Of a DNA stretch of 64,000 bases, positions 33,320-42,415 are shown in pieces. The position numbers and the translations under genes were made by a program. The DNA is from Fen-1364 sp049515135 (GTDB taxonomy: Bacteria; Spirochaetota; Spirochaetia; SZUA-6; Fen-1364). Numbering within the stretch: position 1 is the first letter of the stretch; every line of letters begins with the position of its first letter. Where the stretch lies: assembly GCA_049515135.1 (NCBI GenBank), contig JBEKUJ010000007.1:1-64000 (forward strand), written 5' to 3'. The notes under the pieces were generated by a model. That model was not told the origin of the DNA. It made no database searches and saw nothing but the letters and a program-made list of their open reading frames with translations.

Positions 33320-34651
33320 GTGAGTAACGACGACGGACAACACGCCAGGTCCAGTCTCCTCATCGTCGACGACAACGTAAAGCTGTGCCGAAGCCTTGCT
33401 CGCAATTTCGAGCACGTCGGGTTCTCCGTCTCCATAGCAACCTGCGCCCAGGAGGCGGTCAACCGGTTTTCTTCAACGAGAACGGACGCGGTTCTCCTTG
33501 ACATCATGCTCGGTGAGGAAAGCGGCATCGACGTCCTCACCAGGCTTCTTGCCGCGGACAAGAACGTGCCGGTCGTCATGATCACGGCATATGCCTCCGT
33601 GGAAAGCGCCGTGCAGTCGCTCAAGCTCGGTGCGTTTGACTACGTGAAGAAGCCTCTGGACTTCGATGAGCTGCTGAAGACCGTGCGGAAGGCCTGCGAG
33701 TTCTCACGGCTGCGGGATGAAAACATCAGGCTGAAGGGCAGGCTCAGGGAGTTGTCGGCAACGATCGTCACGAACGATCCCCAGATGGCGGCCCTGCTTC
33801 GCAAGGTGGAGAAGCTCGCCGCCACGGATCTTCCCGTCCTGATCTGCGGTGAGAGCGGAACGGGGAAGGAAGTCTTTGCAGACTACATTCACGCAGCCTC
33901 GACTCGAAGCGCGGCATCGATGGTGAAGATCAACTGCGTCGCATTCCCTGAGACGCTCCTGGACAATGAGCTTTTCGGCCACGAGAAAGGGGCCTACACG
34001 GGCGCTGATTCGGCCTTCAAAGGCCTGTTCGAGAAAGCGGATGGGAGCACCCTCTTCCTTGATGAGATCGGCGACATGCCCCTGAGCATTCAGGCAAAGA
34101 TCCTCAGGACCCTCCAGGACAGGGAGATCCGGCGGCTGGGAGGGAACCAAACCATCCGGGTGAACGTTCGGTTCATTGCCGCGACGAACAAGGACCTGGC
34201 CGATCTGATCAGAAACGGCCAGTTCAGGGAGGACCTGTACTACCGCTTGAATGCGGCGGTACTGTCCCTTCCTGCGCTGAGAGAGCGCCGGGACGACATC
34301 CCGCTCCTGGTGGAGCATTTTCTCGCGGCCGGCAGGGAAGTGGCCGCAGACGTGATGGAGAGGTTCCTGCAGTACGAGTGGCCGGGAAACGTGCGGGAGC
34401 TGAAGAACGTGGTCACCTACGCCGCGGCGATGTGCTCGGGGGACAAGATCGGCGCCGAAGACCTGCCCGTCCACTTCCTGGAAAGCGCCCGCGCGGAAGA
34501 CGGGGGGAACATCCGCGAGGACATGGAGCGGTCCCTCATCCTCAAGGTTCTCCAGAGCACCAAGTACAACCGCTCGCGGGCGGCGGAGATCCTGAACATG
34601 AGCCGCAAGACCCTCTACACCAAGATGGTGAAGTATGATCTCAACTCCTGA
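33320..34651 (+). CDS. NtrC-type sigma-54 response regulator
   Basis: 443 residues from a GTG start at 33320. Receiver domain with phosphoacceptor D61 (VLLDIMLGE) and KKP near 110. Central AAA+ domain: Walker A GESGTGKE (177-184), sigma-54 contact loop GAYTGA (224-229, Tyr for the usual Phe), Walker B TLFLDEIGD. C-terminal Fis-type helix-turn-helix NRSRAAEILNMSRKTLYTKM. It should activate sigma-54 promoters when phosphorylated. The kinase gene overlaps its end by 17 bp, and the divergent importer operon has a sigma-54-like promoter. The TTG at 33287 is an alternative start, but lies upstream of the predicted transcription start. Confidence 0.93.
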   Translation: MSNDDGQHARSSLLIVDDNVKLCRSLARNFEHVGFSVSIATCAQEAVNRFSSTRTDAVLLDIMLGEESGIDVLTRLLAADKNVPVVMITAYASVESAVQSLKLGAFDYVKKPLDFDELLKTVRKACEFSRLRDENIRLKGRLRELSATIVTNDPQMAALLRKVEKLAATDLPVLICGESGTGKEVFADYIHAASTRSAASMVKINCVAFPETLLDNELFGHEKGAYTGADSAFKGLFEKADGSTLFLDEIGDMPLSIQAKILRTLQDREIRRLGGNQTIRVNVRFIAATNKDLADLIRNGQFREDLYYRLNAAVLSLPALRERRDDIPLLVEHFLAAGREVAADVMERFLQYEWPGNVRELKNVVTYAAAMCSGDKIGAEDLPVHFLESARAEDGGNIREDMERSLILKVLQSTKYNRSRAAEILNMSRKTLYTKMVKYDLNS

Positions 34652-36548
34652 GCCCACGGTCACGGGCGGGAGCGAGCTCCTGCGGCTTTCCCACGTATCT
34701 CTTGAGTACGGCCAGGTGGAGGCGCTCAAGGACGTGTGTCTGACCGTTCATCCCTCCACGGTTCACGCGGTTGTCGGCGAGCACGGCGCGGGAAAAACTT
34801 CACTCGGGATGGTGATCAGCGGGAATGTGCGTCCGCGGAAAGGATACCTCGAGTTCGCCAACCGCGGGTTCGACTCCCTCAACCCGCGACTGGCGCATCG
34901 CCTGGGCATCGAGATGGTGTACCAGCAGGTTCAGCTCAACAACTTCTTCTCCGTCGCGGAAAACATTTTTTTCCTCAGCAAGAAGCTTGCTCCGCACGGC
35001 CTGCTCAGCCAGAGGAACCTCGTCCGCCAGGCGCAGTCTTTTCTCGACGCCGGAGGCTTTACCCTGGATCCGATGGCGACCGTGAAAAACCTCAACTTTC
35101 CGGACCGGGTCCTCATATCGATCCTTGCCGCCCTGCAGAAGAGGCCCCGGCTCCTCATTCTCGACGAGGCGCTGGAAAAGCTCTCCTCAACGGATTTTCC
35201 CCGGATTTTGCGCGCCTTGAACGCAATGAAGGCGGATGGGATGGCCATTCTCTTCATCACTCATCGCATCGACGATGTCTATGACATGGCTGACAAGGTG
35301 AGCATCGTGAAAAACGGAGAGATCCTCGTGACCGACGATGTCGGGCAGATCGACAAGATGAACCTCTTGCGCCTGACGTATACACAGGTCTATTCCCTGG
35401 AGAACTCTGGAAACCGCAAGAGGGAGTTCAATCAGTTCCTCAAGTACAATGAGGCCGTGCTGCTCAATCTCCCCGTCAACCTGATCTTCGTCGACGGAGA
35501 GGAGCGCGTGAAGATCGTCAACGAGCGATGCAAGGAGTATTTCCGCCTCGGGGAAGCAGCCATTGCCAATCAGTCCCTGGAGCGGCTCCTGGGCCCCCGC
35601 AACGGGGAGGCGCTTTCCCTCATCCGCGAGGCCTTTCGTTCCGAGGAGGGCAACGCTTTCTACCATGTGCCTCTTCTCATCGACGGCGCGGACACGGTGA
35701 ACAATGTCAGAACGCTTCCCATCTATGATGAGGAGCGGCTCATCGGGAACATCATCATCATCGAAGACGTCACCGAGTTCGACATATTGCAGAAGCAGGT
35801 CATCCTTTCAGAGAAGCTTGCCTCCGTGGGGCTGCTGGCCGCCGGCGTGGCGCACGAGATCAACAATCCCCTGGAGATCGTCTACAATTACCTGAAGTAC
35901 ATCAAATACGCCTTCGACGATGCCAAGCTGCACGAAACGGTGGACGAGCTTCACGAGGAAATCACCTACATCGCGGGGATCGTTCGCGACCTGCTCTCCC
36001 TCTCCAGCACCGCGCCAGGCCGGCGGGAAGAGATCGACATCAACGAAATGATCAGGAGCACGATGAGTCTTTTGCGCCATAGCGCCCATGACAAGCTCAT
36101 CAGCATCGCCTTCAGCTCTCCTGAAAAGGAGCTGACCCTGTCAATCAACCGCAATGAGATCAAGCAGGTGATCCTCAACCTGGTCAAGAACAGCTTCGAG
36201 GCGATGACCGCCGGCGGTGAGATCCGCATTGAAACCGCGCGCTCCACTGACGAGCTCGGGCGCCCGTGTGCTTCGATCGTTTTCACGGATACGGGTCCGG
36301 GGATATCGGATGAGCATCTGGGCAATATCTTCGTTCCCTTTTATTCCACCCGCAAAGGGAAGGGCGACCACATCGGTCTTGGGCTTTCGATCTGCTACGG
36401 AATCGTCAAACGGCACGAGGGGACCATGAGCGTCAGGAACCTTGAGCATCGTGGATGCCAGTTCACCATTCGGCTCCCAGCCGCCCCTGTGCCGAAAGGG
36501 CCCCTGCCAGCGACCACGGCAAGAAAAAACCCGATTGACAGAACGTAG
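34635..36548 (+). CDS. histidine kinase fused to an RbsA-like ABC ATPase domain
   Basis: 637 residues, no transmembrane segment. Residues 14-255 align with one half of an RbsA sugar-importer ATPase: Walker A GEHGAGKTS (48-56), Q-loop region YQQVQL (96-101), Walker B LLILDE (173-178) and switch histidine ITHR (H210). The signature segment is degenerate (LNFPDRVLI, 153-161) and DEPTSAL has become DEALEKL. A PAS-like region (270-385) follows, then HisKA with AAGVAHEINNPLE (H407) and HATPase with N519, DTGPG (552-556) and GLGLS (581-585). It overlaps the NtrC-type regulator gene by 17 bp and lies divergent from an RbsABC-like operon. It is most likely the partner kinase, with the ABC domain as an input module. 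I know of no described protein with this architecture. Confidence 0.9.
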   Translation: MISTPEPTVTGGSELLRLSHVSLEYGQVEALKDVCLTVHPSTVHAVVGEHGAGKTSLGMVISGNVRPRKGYLEFANRGFDSLNPRLAHRLGIEMVYQQVQLNNFFSVAENIFFLSKKLAPHGLLSQRNLVRQAQSFLDAGGFTLDPMATVKNLNFPDRVLISILAALQKRPRLLILDEALEKLSSTDFPRILRALNAMKADGMAILFITHRIDDVYDMADKVSIVKNGEILVTDDVGQIDKMNLLRLTYTQVYSLENSGNRKREFNQFLKYNEAVLLNLPVNLIFVDGEERVKIVNERCKEYFRLGEAAIANQSLERLLGPRNGEALSLIREAFRSEEGNAFYHVPLLIDGADTVNNVRTLPIYDEERLIGNIIIIEDVTEFDILQKQVILSEKLASVGLLAAGVAHEINNPLEIVYNYLKYIKYAFDDAKLHETVDELHEEITYIAGIVRDLLSLSSTAPGRREEIDINEMIRSTMSLLRHSAHDKLISIAFSSPEKELTLSINRNEIKQVILNLVKNSFEAMTAGGEIRIETARSTDELGRPCASIVFTDTGPGISDEHLGNIFVPFYSTRKGKGDHIGLGLSICYGIVKRHEGTMSVRNLEHRGCQFTIRLPAAPVPKGPLPATTARKNPIDRT

Positions 36549-36569
36549 CGGGTCACAGAGACCCATGGC

Positions 36570-36597
36570 TTGACGCGGCGATATTTCGGGTTACGAT
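36570..36597 (+). promoter_or_regulatory. candidate promoter of the esterase gene
   Basis: TTGACG (36570-36575), 16-bp spacer, TACGAT (36592-36597). Transcription would start at or within a base or two of the ATG at 36605, so the mRNA may be leaderless. Confidence 0.4.
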
Positions 36598-36604
36598 CCA
36601 GGTC

Positions 36605-37759
36605 ATGAAAAGAAGTTCATTGCGTCTTCTCGGGCTGATAGGAATCGCTTTCGGTCTGTTGGGATGCGCCTATCTCTCCTCCACGCCTCGGGCAAAGCCG
36701 CGGCTCAGCGGCCTCGATGTACGCGCAACCGCCGGAGGCATCGACGCTCTACGCCCGGTCTTTTCCCAGAGCACATACGACTACACCGTGGATGTCCGGA
36801 GCGACATCAGCGAAGTGGCGGTCACACCCCATGTCGACTCTGCATCCCTGCTGGTTGCCGTCAACGCGGCCGCGGTTTCCGCCGGCGCCGCGCAGCGGGT
36901 CCGGCTGAAGGCCGAAGGCGGCGCGGCAAAGATCGAGGTCAAGGACCGCTCAGGGCGAAGTGCCATCTACGCCGTGCACATCACACGTGAGGACATCAAG
37001 CCGGTTGCAACGCGGTTCAAGAAGCTGACGTACAGCGATCGCGCAACCGGCGTTACCATGTCCTATCGGCTTTTTGTGCCCGGGGGCTATGACCCCTCGA
37101 AGAGCTATCCCCTTGTGCTGTTTCTTCACGGTGCCGGGGAATCGGGCAGCGACAATGAGATCCAGTTGACGGCAAACCAGGGCGCAACCGCGTGGGCAAA
37201 GCCGGCGGAACAGGCAAGGCACCCCTGCTTCGTGCTTGCGCCGCAGAACCCCAAGGACCCTGCGGCAACCTCGCCTGATGATATTGGAAGGATGGGCTGG
37301 ACGTCCCTCCTGGAGCGGGGTTTCTCCGACCCGTTCAGATCAGAGCCGGCGCTGCAGACAGTGTTCGACATCCTGTCGAAGGTGATGGCGGACTACAATG
37401 TCGACGCAAAACGGATCTACGCCACGGGGCTTTCCATGGGATGCTTCGGCGTCTTCGCGCTCGCCGTCGATCATCCCGACACATTCGCTGCGATCGTTGG
37501 AATCTGCGGAGGTCTGGACCCGCTCAAGGCGGCAGTGCTGGCAAAAGAGCCCATATGGGTCTTCCATGCGCAGGAGGATCCCATGGTATACGTCAAGTTC
37601 TCCCGGGACACCGTCAAAGCGCTCAGGGACGCGGGCGGCGCGCCGCTCTATACTGAGTACGGAAAAGACGTATACTTTGCACCCAATGCCCACTGTGCCT
37701 GGGTGCCGGCGTACGCCAGCGGTGAAATGAGGGATTGGCTTTTCGAGCAGTCGAAATAG
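36605..37759 (+). CDS. lipoprotein esterase with cadherin-like domain
   Basis: 384 residues. Lipoprotein signal: MKRSSLRLLGLIGIAFGLLG followed by C21. Residues 35-127 look like a cadherin-like beta-sandwich (FSQSTYDYTVDV, VTPHVDSASLLV). Residues 140-384 are an alpha/beta hydrolase of the PHB-depolymerase/esterase type: LFLHGAGESGSDNE (oxyanion region), GLSMG with nucleophile S277, D325 in HAQEDPMV and H363 in NAHCAW. It should act outside the inner membrane on an ester, perhaps acetylated or feruloylated polysaccharide, which would fit the plant-sugar context, but the substrate is not shown by sequence. It is separated from its neighbours and appears monocistronic. Confidence 0.85.
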   Translation: MKRSSLRLLGLIGIAFGLLGCAYLSSTPRAKPRLSGLDVRATAGGIDALRPVFSQSTYDYTVDVRSDISEVAVTPHVDSASLLVAVNAAAVSAGAAQRVRLKAEGGAAKIEVKDRSGRSAIYAVHITREDIKPVATRFKKLTYSDRATGVTMSYRLFVPGGYDPSKSYPLVLFLHGAGESGSDNEIQLTANQGATAWAKPAEQARHPCFVLAPQNPKDPAATSPDDIGRMGWTSLLERGFSDPFRSEPALQTVFDILSKVMADYNVDAKRIYATGLSMGCFGVFALAVDHPDTFAAIVGICGGLDPLKAAVLAKEPIWVFHAQEDPMVYVKFSRDTVKALRDAGGAPLYTEYGKDVYFAPNAHCAWVPAYASGEMRDWLFEQSK

Positions 37760-37927
37760 TGCGTCATCCCTCGCAACGCCCGCTGCGGCCGGGTCCGTTG
37801 CCGCGCCGCCCATTTCACGAAACGGGGGACGGACCGTGGTCAAGGAAGGGTTCATCGCCGCCCGTGACCGCGGGGTTGGCGGTGTCCGGCAGAGCTAGCG
37901 AACGTAAATCCCTCATGGCGACCAGTC

Positions 37928-37955
37928 TTGACACTGTTCAAGGACTTGCTACCCT
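37928..37955 (+). promoter_or_regulatory. candidate promoter of the TauABC-like operon
   Basis: A perfect TTGACA (37928-37933), 16-bp spacer, and a weak TACCCT (37950-37955). Transcription would begin near 37962, followed by GGGAG and the ATG at 37973. Confidence 0.35.
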
Positions 37956-37972
37956 GCTCCGGGAGCATTCCT

Positions 37973-38908
37973 ATGACATCAGCCAGGATCCCCGTGCTAG
38001 TGCTGTGCGCCCTGGCCCTGGGCATTGAATCGCATGCGGACCTGAAAGTCGGTATCATGCCCGCATACAACTCCATCCCGCTGGTCGTGGCTGAGGATGC
38101 CGGGTTCTTCGCCGCTTGCGGCGTCAGCGTCCAGCTGGTGCCGTTCTCCAGCCAGCTCAATCGGGAGACCGCCCTCCAGACAGGTTCCATCGACGGAGCG
38201 GTCTCCGACATGATCAATGCCATCCAGGCGTGGGCGCACGGGTTCGGCTCCCGCGTGACGTCAGTCAGCGAGGGGAGCTTCAGCCTGCTCTCAGCCCCGG
38301 GCTCCCGCCTGCATTCCGTGGCGGACCTTCGCGGTCCGGGCAGCCCGGTGAAAACGGGGCTCCTGGAAAACAGCATCGTGTACTACGTCACGCAGCGCAT
38401 GCTGGAGTCATCGGGCGTAGATCCGGGGCGGATCCAGCTTGTGCCCATTGTCGCGCTGCCGGCCCGGCTTGAAATGCTTCTTGCGGGGAAGGTAGAGGCT
38501 GCCTGTCTGCCGGAGCCCCTTGCAACAATGGCAAGCGCCAGGGGAGCGCATCGGCTGGCAGATACGGAAGAAATGGGAACAACACCGGGAGTGATCCTTT
38601 TCTCCCGGAGGGCTCTGGCGGAAAGATCGAAAGAGATCGCGGCGTTCTACCGCGCGTACGACATGGCGGTGGGTGAAGTCAACGCCAACGGCGGATTGTA
38701 CAGAGACGCAATCGTCGCAAAATGCGAGTTCCCGCCTGCCGTCAAGGACCTCATGAGGATTCCCCGTTTTCGTCGTTCCTTCTCACCGGACGCGGCGCTG
38801 GTTTCCGATGTTGCCAGGTGGATGGAGGAAAAGGGACTCGTATCGGCCGTTCCTCGGTACGAGGAAATCGCGGCCCCGGGGTTTGCGGCTGATGCTGGAG
38901 CTCCGTAG
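37973..38908 (+). CDS. ABC binding protein, TauA/SsuA (NMT1) type
   Basis: 311 residues from the ATG at 37973, with signal peptide ARIPVLVLCALALGIESHA. The mature N-terminus LKVGIMPAYNSIPLVVAED and then GFFAACGVSVQLVPF are typical of the NMT1/SsuA-like family that binds sulfonates, nitrate, bicarbonate or thiamine precursors. GRIQLVPIVALPARLEMLLAGKVEA continues the fold. An in-frame ATG at 37928 overlaps the -35 box and was rejected. The ATPase start overlaps its stop by 17 bp. Substrate class cannot be narrowed from sequence. Confidence 0.88.
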   Translation: MTSARIPVLVLCALALGIESHADLKVGIMPAYNSIPLVVAEDAGFFAACGVSVQLVPFSSQLNRETALQTGSIDGAVSDMINAIQAWAHGFGSRVTSVSEGSFSLLSAPGSRLHSVADLRGPGSPVKTGLLENSIVYYVTQRMLESSGVDPGRIQLVPIVALPARLEMLLAGKVEAACLPEPLATMASARGAHRLADTEEMGTTPGVILFSRRALAERSKEIAAFYRAYDMAVGEVNANGGLYRDAIVAKCEFPPAVKDLMRIPRFRRSFSPDAALVSDVARWMEEKGLVSAVPRYEEIAAPGFAADAGAP

Positions 38909-39632
38909 CTGCTCGGCCGGCTACGAAGGGAAATCCGTCCTACGGGACGTTTCCCTTTCCGTACCCGCAGGAAAGACAGGCTGCATCATAGGACCCAGCG
39001 GTTGCGGGAAGACCACCCTTCTGATGCTCGCCGCCGGGTTGAAGCGCGCGGACGCGGGCCAGGTACTCCTGGACGGGCAGCCGGTGGCGCCGGGCGACGA
39101 CCGAGCCGGGCTGATCTTGCAGCACTACGGATTGTTTCCCTGGTTCACCGTTGCGGACAACGTAGCCCTCGGACTGCGCGTGAGGCGCGTCGGACCGCGG
39201 GCTCGCCGGGAAGTCGTTGCCCGTCAGCTTTCCCGGCTGGGTCTTGAAGAATGCGCCGCGCGCTATCCCAACGAGCTGAGCGGCGGACAGCAGCAGCGGG
39301 TCGCGATCGCCCGGAGCATGGCGCTTGCCCCGAGGCTCCTGCTAATGGATGAGCCGTTCTCCGCTCTGGACGCCATGAGCCGGGAGTCCCTGCAGGACAT
39401 CCTGCTGGAGATGCTCGAAGACCGCGGCATCATTGCGCTCCTGGTCACTCACAGCATCGAGGAGGCGGTGTATCTGGGCGGGACGATCTGGCTGCTGGCA
39501 GGGTCCCCCGCCCGAATCCGTGCGTGCTTCGACAACCCGGGCCAGGGAAAGCCCGGCTACAGGACAGAGCCGTCCTTCTTCCGCCTGTGCTCCGAGGTAC
39601 GGGCACACATGGAAAGCAATCGGGTGATCTGA
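38892..39632 (+). CDS. ABC ATPase, TauB/SsuB type
   Basis: 246 residues, single ABC domain. Walker A GPSGCGKTT (about 35-43), Q-loop LILQHYGLFPWFTVADNV, signature LSGGQQQRVAIARSMALAPRLLLMDEP with Walker B, and switch H in LVTHSIEEAVYLG. The GLFPWFTV stretch is characteristic of the nitrate/sulfonate/taurine group. It powers import with the adjacent binding protein and permease. The ATG at 38892 overlaps the binding-protein stop, and the next gene starts one base after this stop. Confidence 0.93.
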   Translation: MLELRSCSAGYEGKSVLRDVSLSVPAGKTGCIIGPSGCGKTTLLMLAAGLKRADAGQVLLDGQPVAPGDDRAGLILQHYGLFPWFTVADNVALGLRVRRVGPRARREVVARQLSRLGLEECAARYPNELSGGQQQRVAIARSMALAPRLLLMDEPFSALDAMSRESLQDILLEMLEDRGIIALLVTHSIEEAVYLGGTIWLLAGSPARIRACFDNPGQGKPGYRTEPSFFRLCSEVRAHMESNRVI

Positions 39633-39633
39633 G

Positions 39634-40377
39634 ATGCGGGCGCGCTGGCAACTGGGGTTGTGCGGACTTGGGGGCCTCCTTGCCGCATGGTGGGCCCTTT
39701 CCCTGTGCATCCCGGGGGGATTCATACCGGATCCGCTCTCTGTGTCAGTGCGGTTCGTCCTGCTGGCGCCGACGGTGCTCTGGCTGCATACCCTCGCAAG
39801 CCTCGGGAGGGTCGCAGCCGCGTTGGCCGTAGCTCTCCTCACCGCCGTCCCTGCCGGGATCTCTCTGGGACGAGTTCGATTTCTCGACAGGCTCTTTTCT
39901 CCCGTCGCGTATGCCCTCTACCCGGTGCCCAAGATTGCGCTCCTGCCGGTGGTGATGCTGCTCTTCGGCCTGGGCAACCTGTCCAAGGCTACAGTCGTTT
40001 TCATCGTCCTGTTCTTTCAGATCCTGGTTTCCAGCAGGGACGGTGCGCGAGAGATTGCTCCGCAGTACTTCCTCTCCCTCAGGTCGCTCGGAGCAGGCCG
40101 CGGCCAGACTTTGCGTTTCGTGATCTGGCCCGCGCTCCTTCCGGGGCTGCTTTCCTCCCTGCGGATCGGCACCGGCACGGCGCTGGCCGTCCTTTTTTTC
40201 GCCGAGACCTTCGGGACCTCCGTGGGCCTTGGCTGGTTCGTGATGGAGAGCTGGATGAGGATGTCCTACGTGGACATGTTCGCGGGGATCCTGTGCCTGG
40301 GTTTGCTGGGTCTCGGGCTTTTCTTCGGAATCGACCTTCTGCAGCGAAAGCTGTGCCGATGGCAGCGAAAGGCGTGA
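39634..40377 (+). CDS. ABC permease, TauC/SsuC type
   Basis: 247 residues with six hydrophobic segments. The cytoplasmic loop SLRSLGAGRGQTLRFVIWPALLPGLL is the family's EAA-like motif, and PKIALLPVVMLLFGLGNLSK precedes it, as in SsuC/TauC. It completes the three-gene importer. The gene ends six bases before the convergent GH31 gene. Confidence 0.92.
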   Translation: MRARWQLGLCGLGGLLAAWWALSLCIPGGFIPDPLSVSVRFVLLAPTVLWLHTLASLGRVAAALAVALLTAVPAGISLGRVRFLDRLFSPVAYALYPVPKIALLPVVMLLFGLGNLSKATVVFIVLFFQILVSSRDGAREIAPQYFLSLRSLGAGRGQTLRFVIWPALLPGLLSSLRIGTGTALAVLFFAETFGTSVGLGWFVMESWMRMSYVDMFAGILCLGLLGLGLFFGIDLLQRKLCRWQRKA

Positions 40378-40383
40378 CAAGGT

Positions 40384-42393
40384 TCATCGCAAAGGGAGAT
40401 CAGCCCCATCACGCAGAAAAAGCGGGATGAGCTCCAGTGGGGCGTCTACTTCCACGGTCGTCCCGCCCGAATGAGTCCGGCCGGATTCCGCGTTCTTCCA
40501 CGTCGCTCCGGCGGGAAGATAGACGGGGCGATTTCGTAATCCCGGATGCATGACGGGCGCTACAAGGAGGTAGGGACCGAACATGTATTCGTCCTGCTGA
40601 AGCCACGAGCGCGCGTCATCGGGGAAATCGTAGAAGAGAGGACGCATCACGGGCGTCCCCCTCTGGTTGGCCTCCTTCATGAGCAGTCTGAGGTACGGGC
40701 GGAGACGCTCGCGGAGCAGGAGGTATTTCGTCAGTATTCCGTACGCTTCTTCCCCGTAGCTCCAAACCTCATTCGGACCGCCGGAGAATACCTCGTCGCT
40801 CGAGCTGCCGTCAGGGTGAGTGGGGGTGAACTGCCGGGATTTGTCTACGCGGAAGCCGTGGAGGCGGAAGACGGGGCAGAAAGCGCCCCACTGGAACCAG
40901 CGGATGAACAGCTCCCGATAGGCAGGGTCGTCGGGGTCCCCGCCGCTGAATCCCCCGATGTCCGTTGTCCACCAGGGGATCCCGGCAATCCCCATGTTGA
41001 GCCCTGCGGCCAGCTGCCTTCGCAATGTTTCGAAAGTGCAGTCGATGTCGCCTGACCAGACCAGGGCGCCGTAGCGCTGGCTTCCCGCCCAGGCGCACCG
41101 CAGGAGGTTGATGACGTCTTTCTGTCCTTCCTTTTTCATCCCGTCGAAGAATGCCTGCGCGTAGCCCACGGGGTAGACGTTGCCGACTTCCATGACGCTT
41201 CCCAGGTGGTATCGGTAATTGTCAAAGTCGTAGATCGAGTATTCCGGCTCGGCCTCGTCCAGCCAGAAGGTCCGGATGCCCTTGTCGTAGTAGTTCGTCT
41301 TGGCGATGTTCCACACGAACTCCCGCGCCCCGGGATTGGTGGCGTCGAAGAAGACAGTGTCGCCCATGAAGTCCATGGTTGTGCGTAACCCTCGCTCCAC
41401 CCTGACCAGGAACCCCTGATCAAGCATCGTGAAGTAATGAGAGCTGCGCTTGTCCACCGTTGGCCAGATCGAGACCATGAGCTCGATGCCCATGTCCTTC
41501 AGCTCCTTCACCATGCCGTCGGGATCAGGCCAGAATCGCGGATCGAACTTCCACTCTCCCTGCATGGGCCAGTGAAAGAAGTCGCAGACGATGACGGAAA
41601 TGGGAAGCCCGCGCCTCTTGTATTCACGGGCGACGGTGAGGAGCTCCTCCTGGGTCTTGTAGCGCAGCTTGCACTGCCAGAACCCCATCGCGTAGTCCGG
41701 CATCATCGGCACGGTGCCGCTCACCGCCGCGTAGCGCTCCTCGATTGCGGCGGGCGTGTCTCCTGCCGTGACCCAGTAGTCGAGCTGGGGGGATTGCTCT
41801 GCAACGATCTCGGTCATGTTCGCGGCAAAGCTGGCGCGGCCGATGGCGGGATTGTTCCAGAGAAATCCGTAGCCTTTGCTGGAAAGGAAAAACGGGACGC
41901 TGGCCTGGGAGTTCCTGTGGGCCAGCTCGAGCACTGACCCTTTCAGATCGAGCCTTCCGTCCTGGTATTGGCCCATGCCGAAAATCTTCTCATCGTCGGC
42001 GGCCTCGAAGCGGGCGGCTATTCTGAAGACATCCCCGGCAACGGGCTTGAGCTCCCTGCCTCTCACCTCGGTGGCGTACAAAGCCCCGCCGCCATGACGG
42101 GAACGCCAGCGCTCCTCCAGGACAACGACCCCTTTCCTGTTGAAAAATGAAATCCTTCCCCCGTGATGGATACGGGCCGCGATGTCTCCGTTTGTGATGG
42201 AGCCTTCGTCCCCCCGGGCGGTGATTGCCGCGCTCAGTTTTCTCTGCGTTAGCAGGGCCCAATCCCTGTCCTCCCTGACTGCGGAAAGGCAGGTTGCGCG
42301 CACGCGCAGACCGCTTTCCCCCCATGGCTCTATCCAGAGCACCTCTGCGTCATTCACCCGGACCAGCCTGCCGTTCAGCTCCTTCACTCCCAT
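40384..42393 (-). CDS. GH31 glycosidase, alpha-xylosidase type
   Basis: 669 residues without signal peptide. Catalytic nucleophile D379 in IRTFWLDEAEPEY and acid/base D449 in LVWSGDIDCTFETL. The WLDEAEPE form is seen in xylosidase-type GH31 enzymes. An N-terminal beta-sandwich (1-225) precedes the barrel, and IPLFLRDGADLPL ends a C-terminal beta domain. It is the last gene of a minus-strand locus (kinase, regulator, binding protein, two permeases, GH31), which mirrors the module at 8038-16049. It is only distantly related to the GH31 protein at 13767, so the two probably act on different alpha-linked sugars. Confidence 0.9.
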   Translation of the reverse strand: MGVKELNGRLVRVNDAEVLWIEPWGESGLRVRATCLSAVREDRDWALLTQRKLSAAITARGDEGSITNGDIAARIHHGGRISFFNRKGVVVLEERWRSRHGGGALYATEVRGRELKPVAGDVFRIAARFEAADDEKIFGMGQYQDGRLDLKGSVLELAHRNSQASVPFFLSSKGYGFLWNNPAIGRASFAANMTEIVAEQSPQLDYWVTAGDTPAAIEERYAAVSGTVPMMPDYAMGFWQCKLRYKTQEELLTVAREYKRRGLPISVIVCDFFHWPMQGEWKFDPRFWPDPDGMVKELKDMGIELMVSIWPTVDKRSSHYFTMLDQGFLVRVERGLRTTMDFMGDTVFFDATNPGAREFVWNIAKTNYYDKGIRTFWLDEAEPEYSIYDFDNYRYHLGSVMEVGNVYPVGYAQAFFDGMKKEGQKDVINLLRCAWAGSQRYGALVWSGDIDCTFETLRRQLAAGLNMGIAGIPWWTTDIGGFSGGDPDDPAYRELFIRWFQWGAFCPVFRLHGFRVDKSRQFTPTHPDGSSSDEVFSGGPNEVWSYGEEAYGILTKYLLLRERLRPYLRLLMKEANQRGTPVMRPLFYDFPDDARSWLQQDEYMFGPYLLVAPVMHPGLRNRPVYLPAGATWKNAESGRTHSGGTTVEVDAPLELIPLFLRDGADLPLR

Positions 42394-42415
42394 CGCTGTA
42401 TCCCCCTGGCCATGT

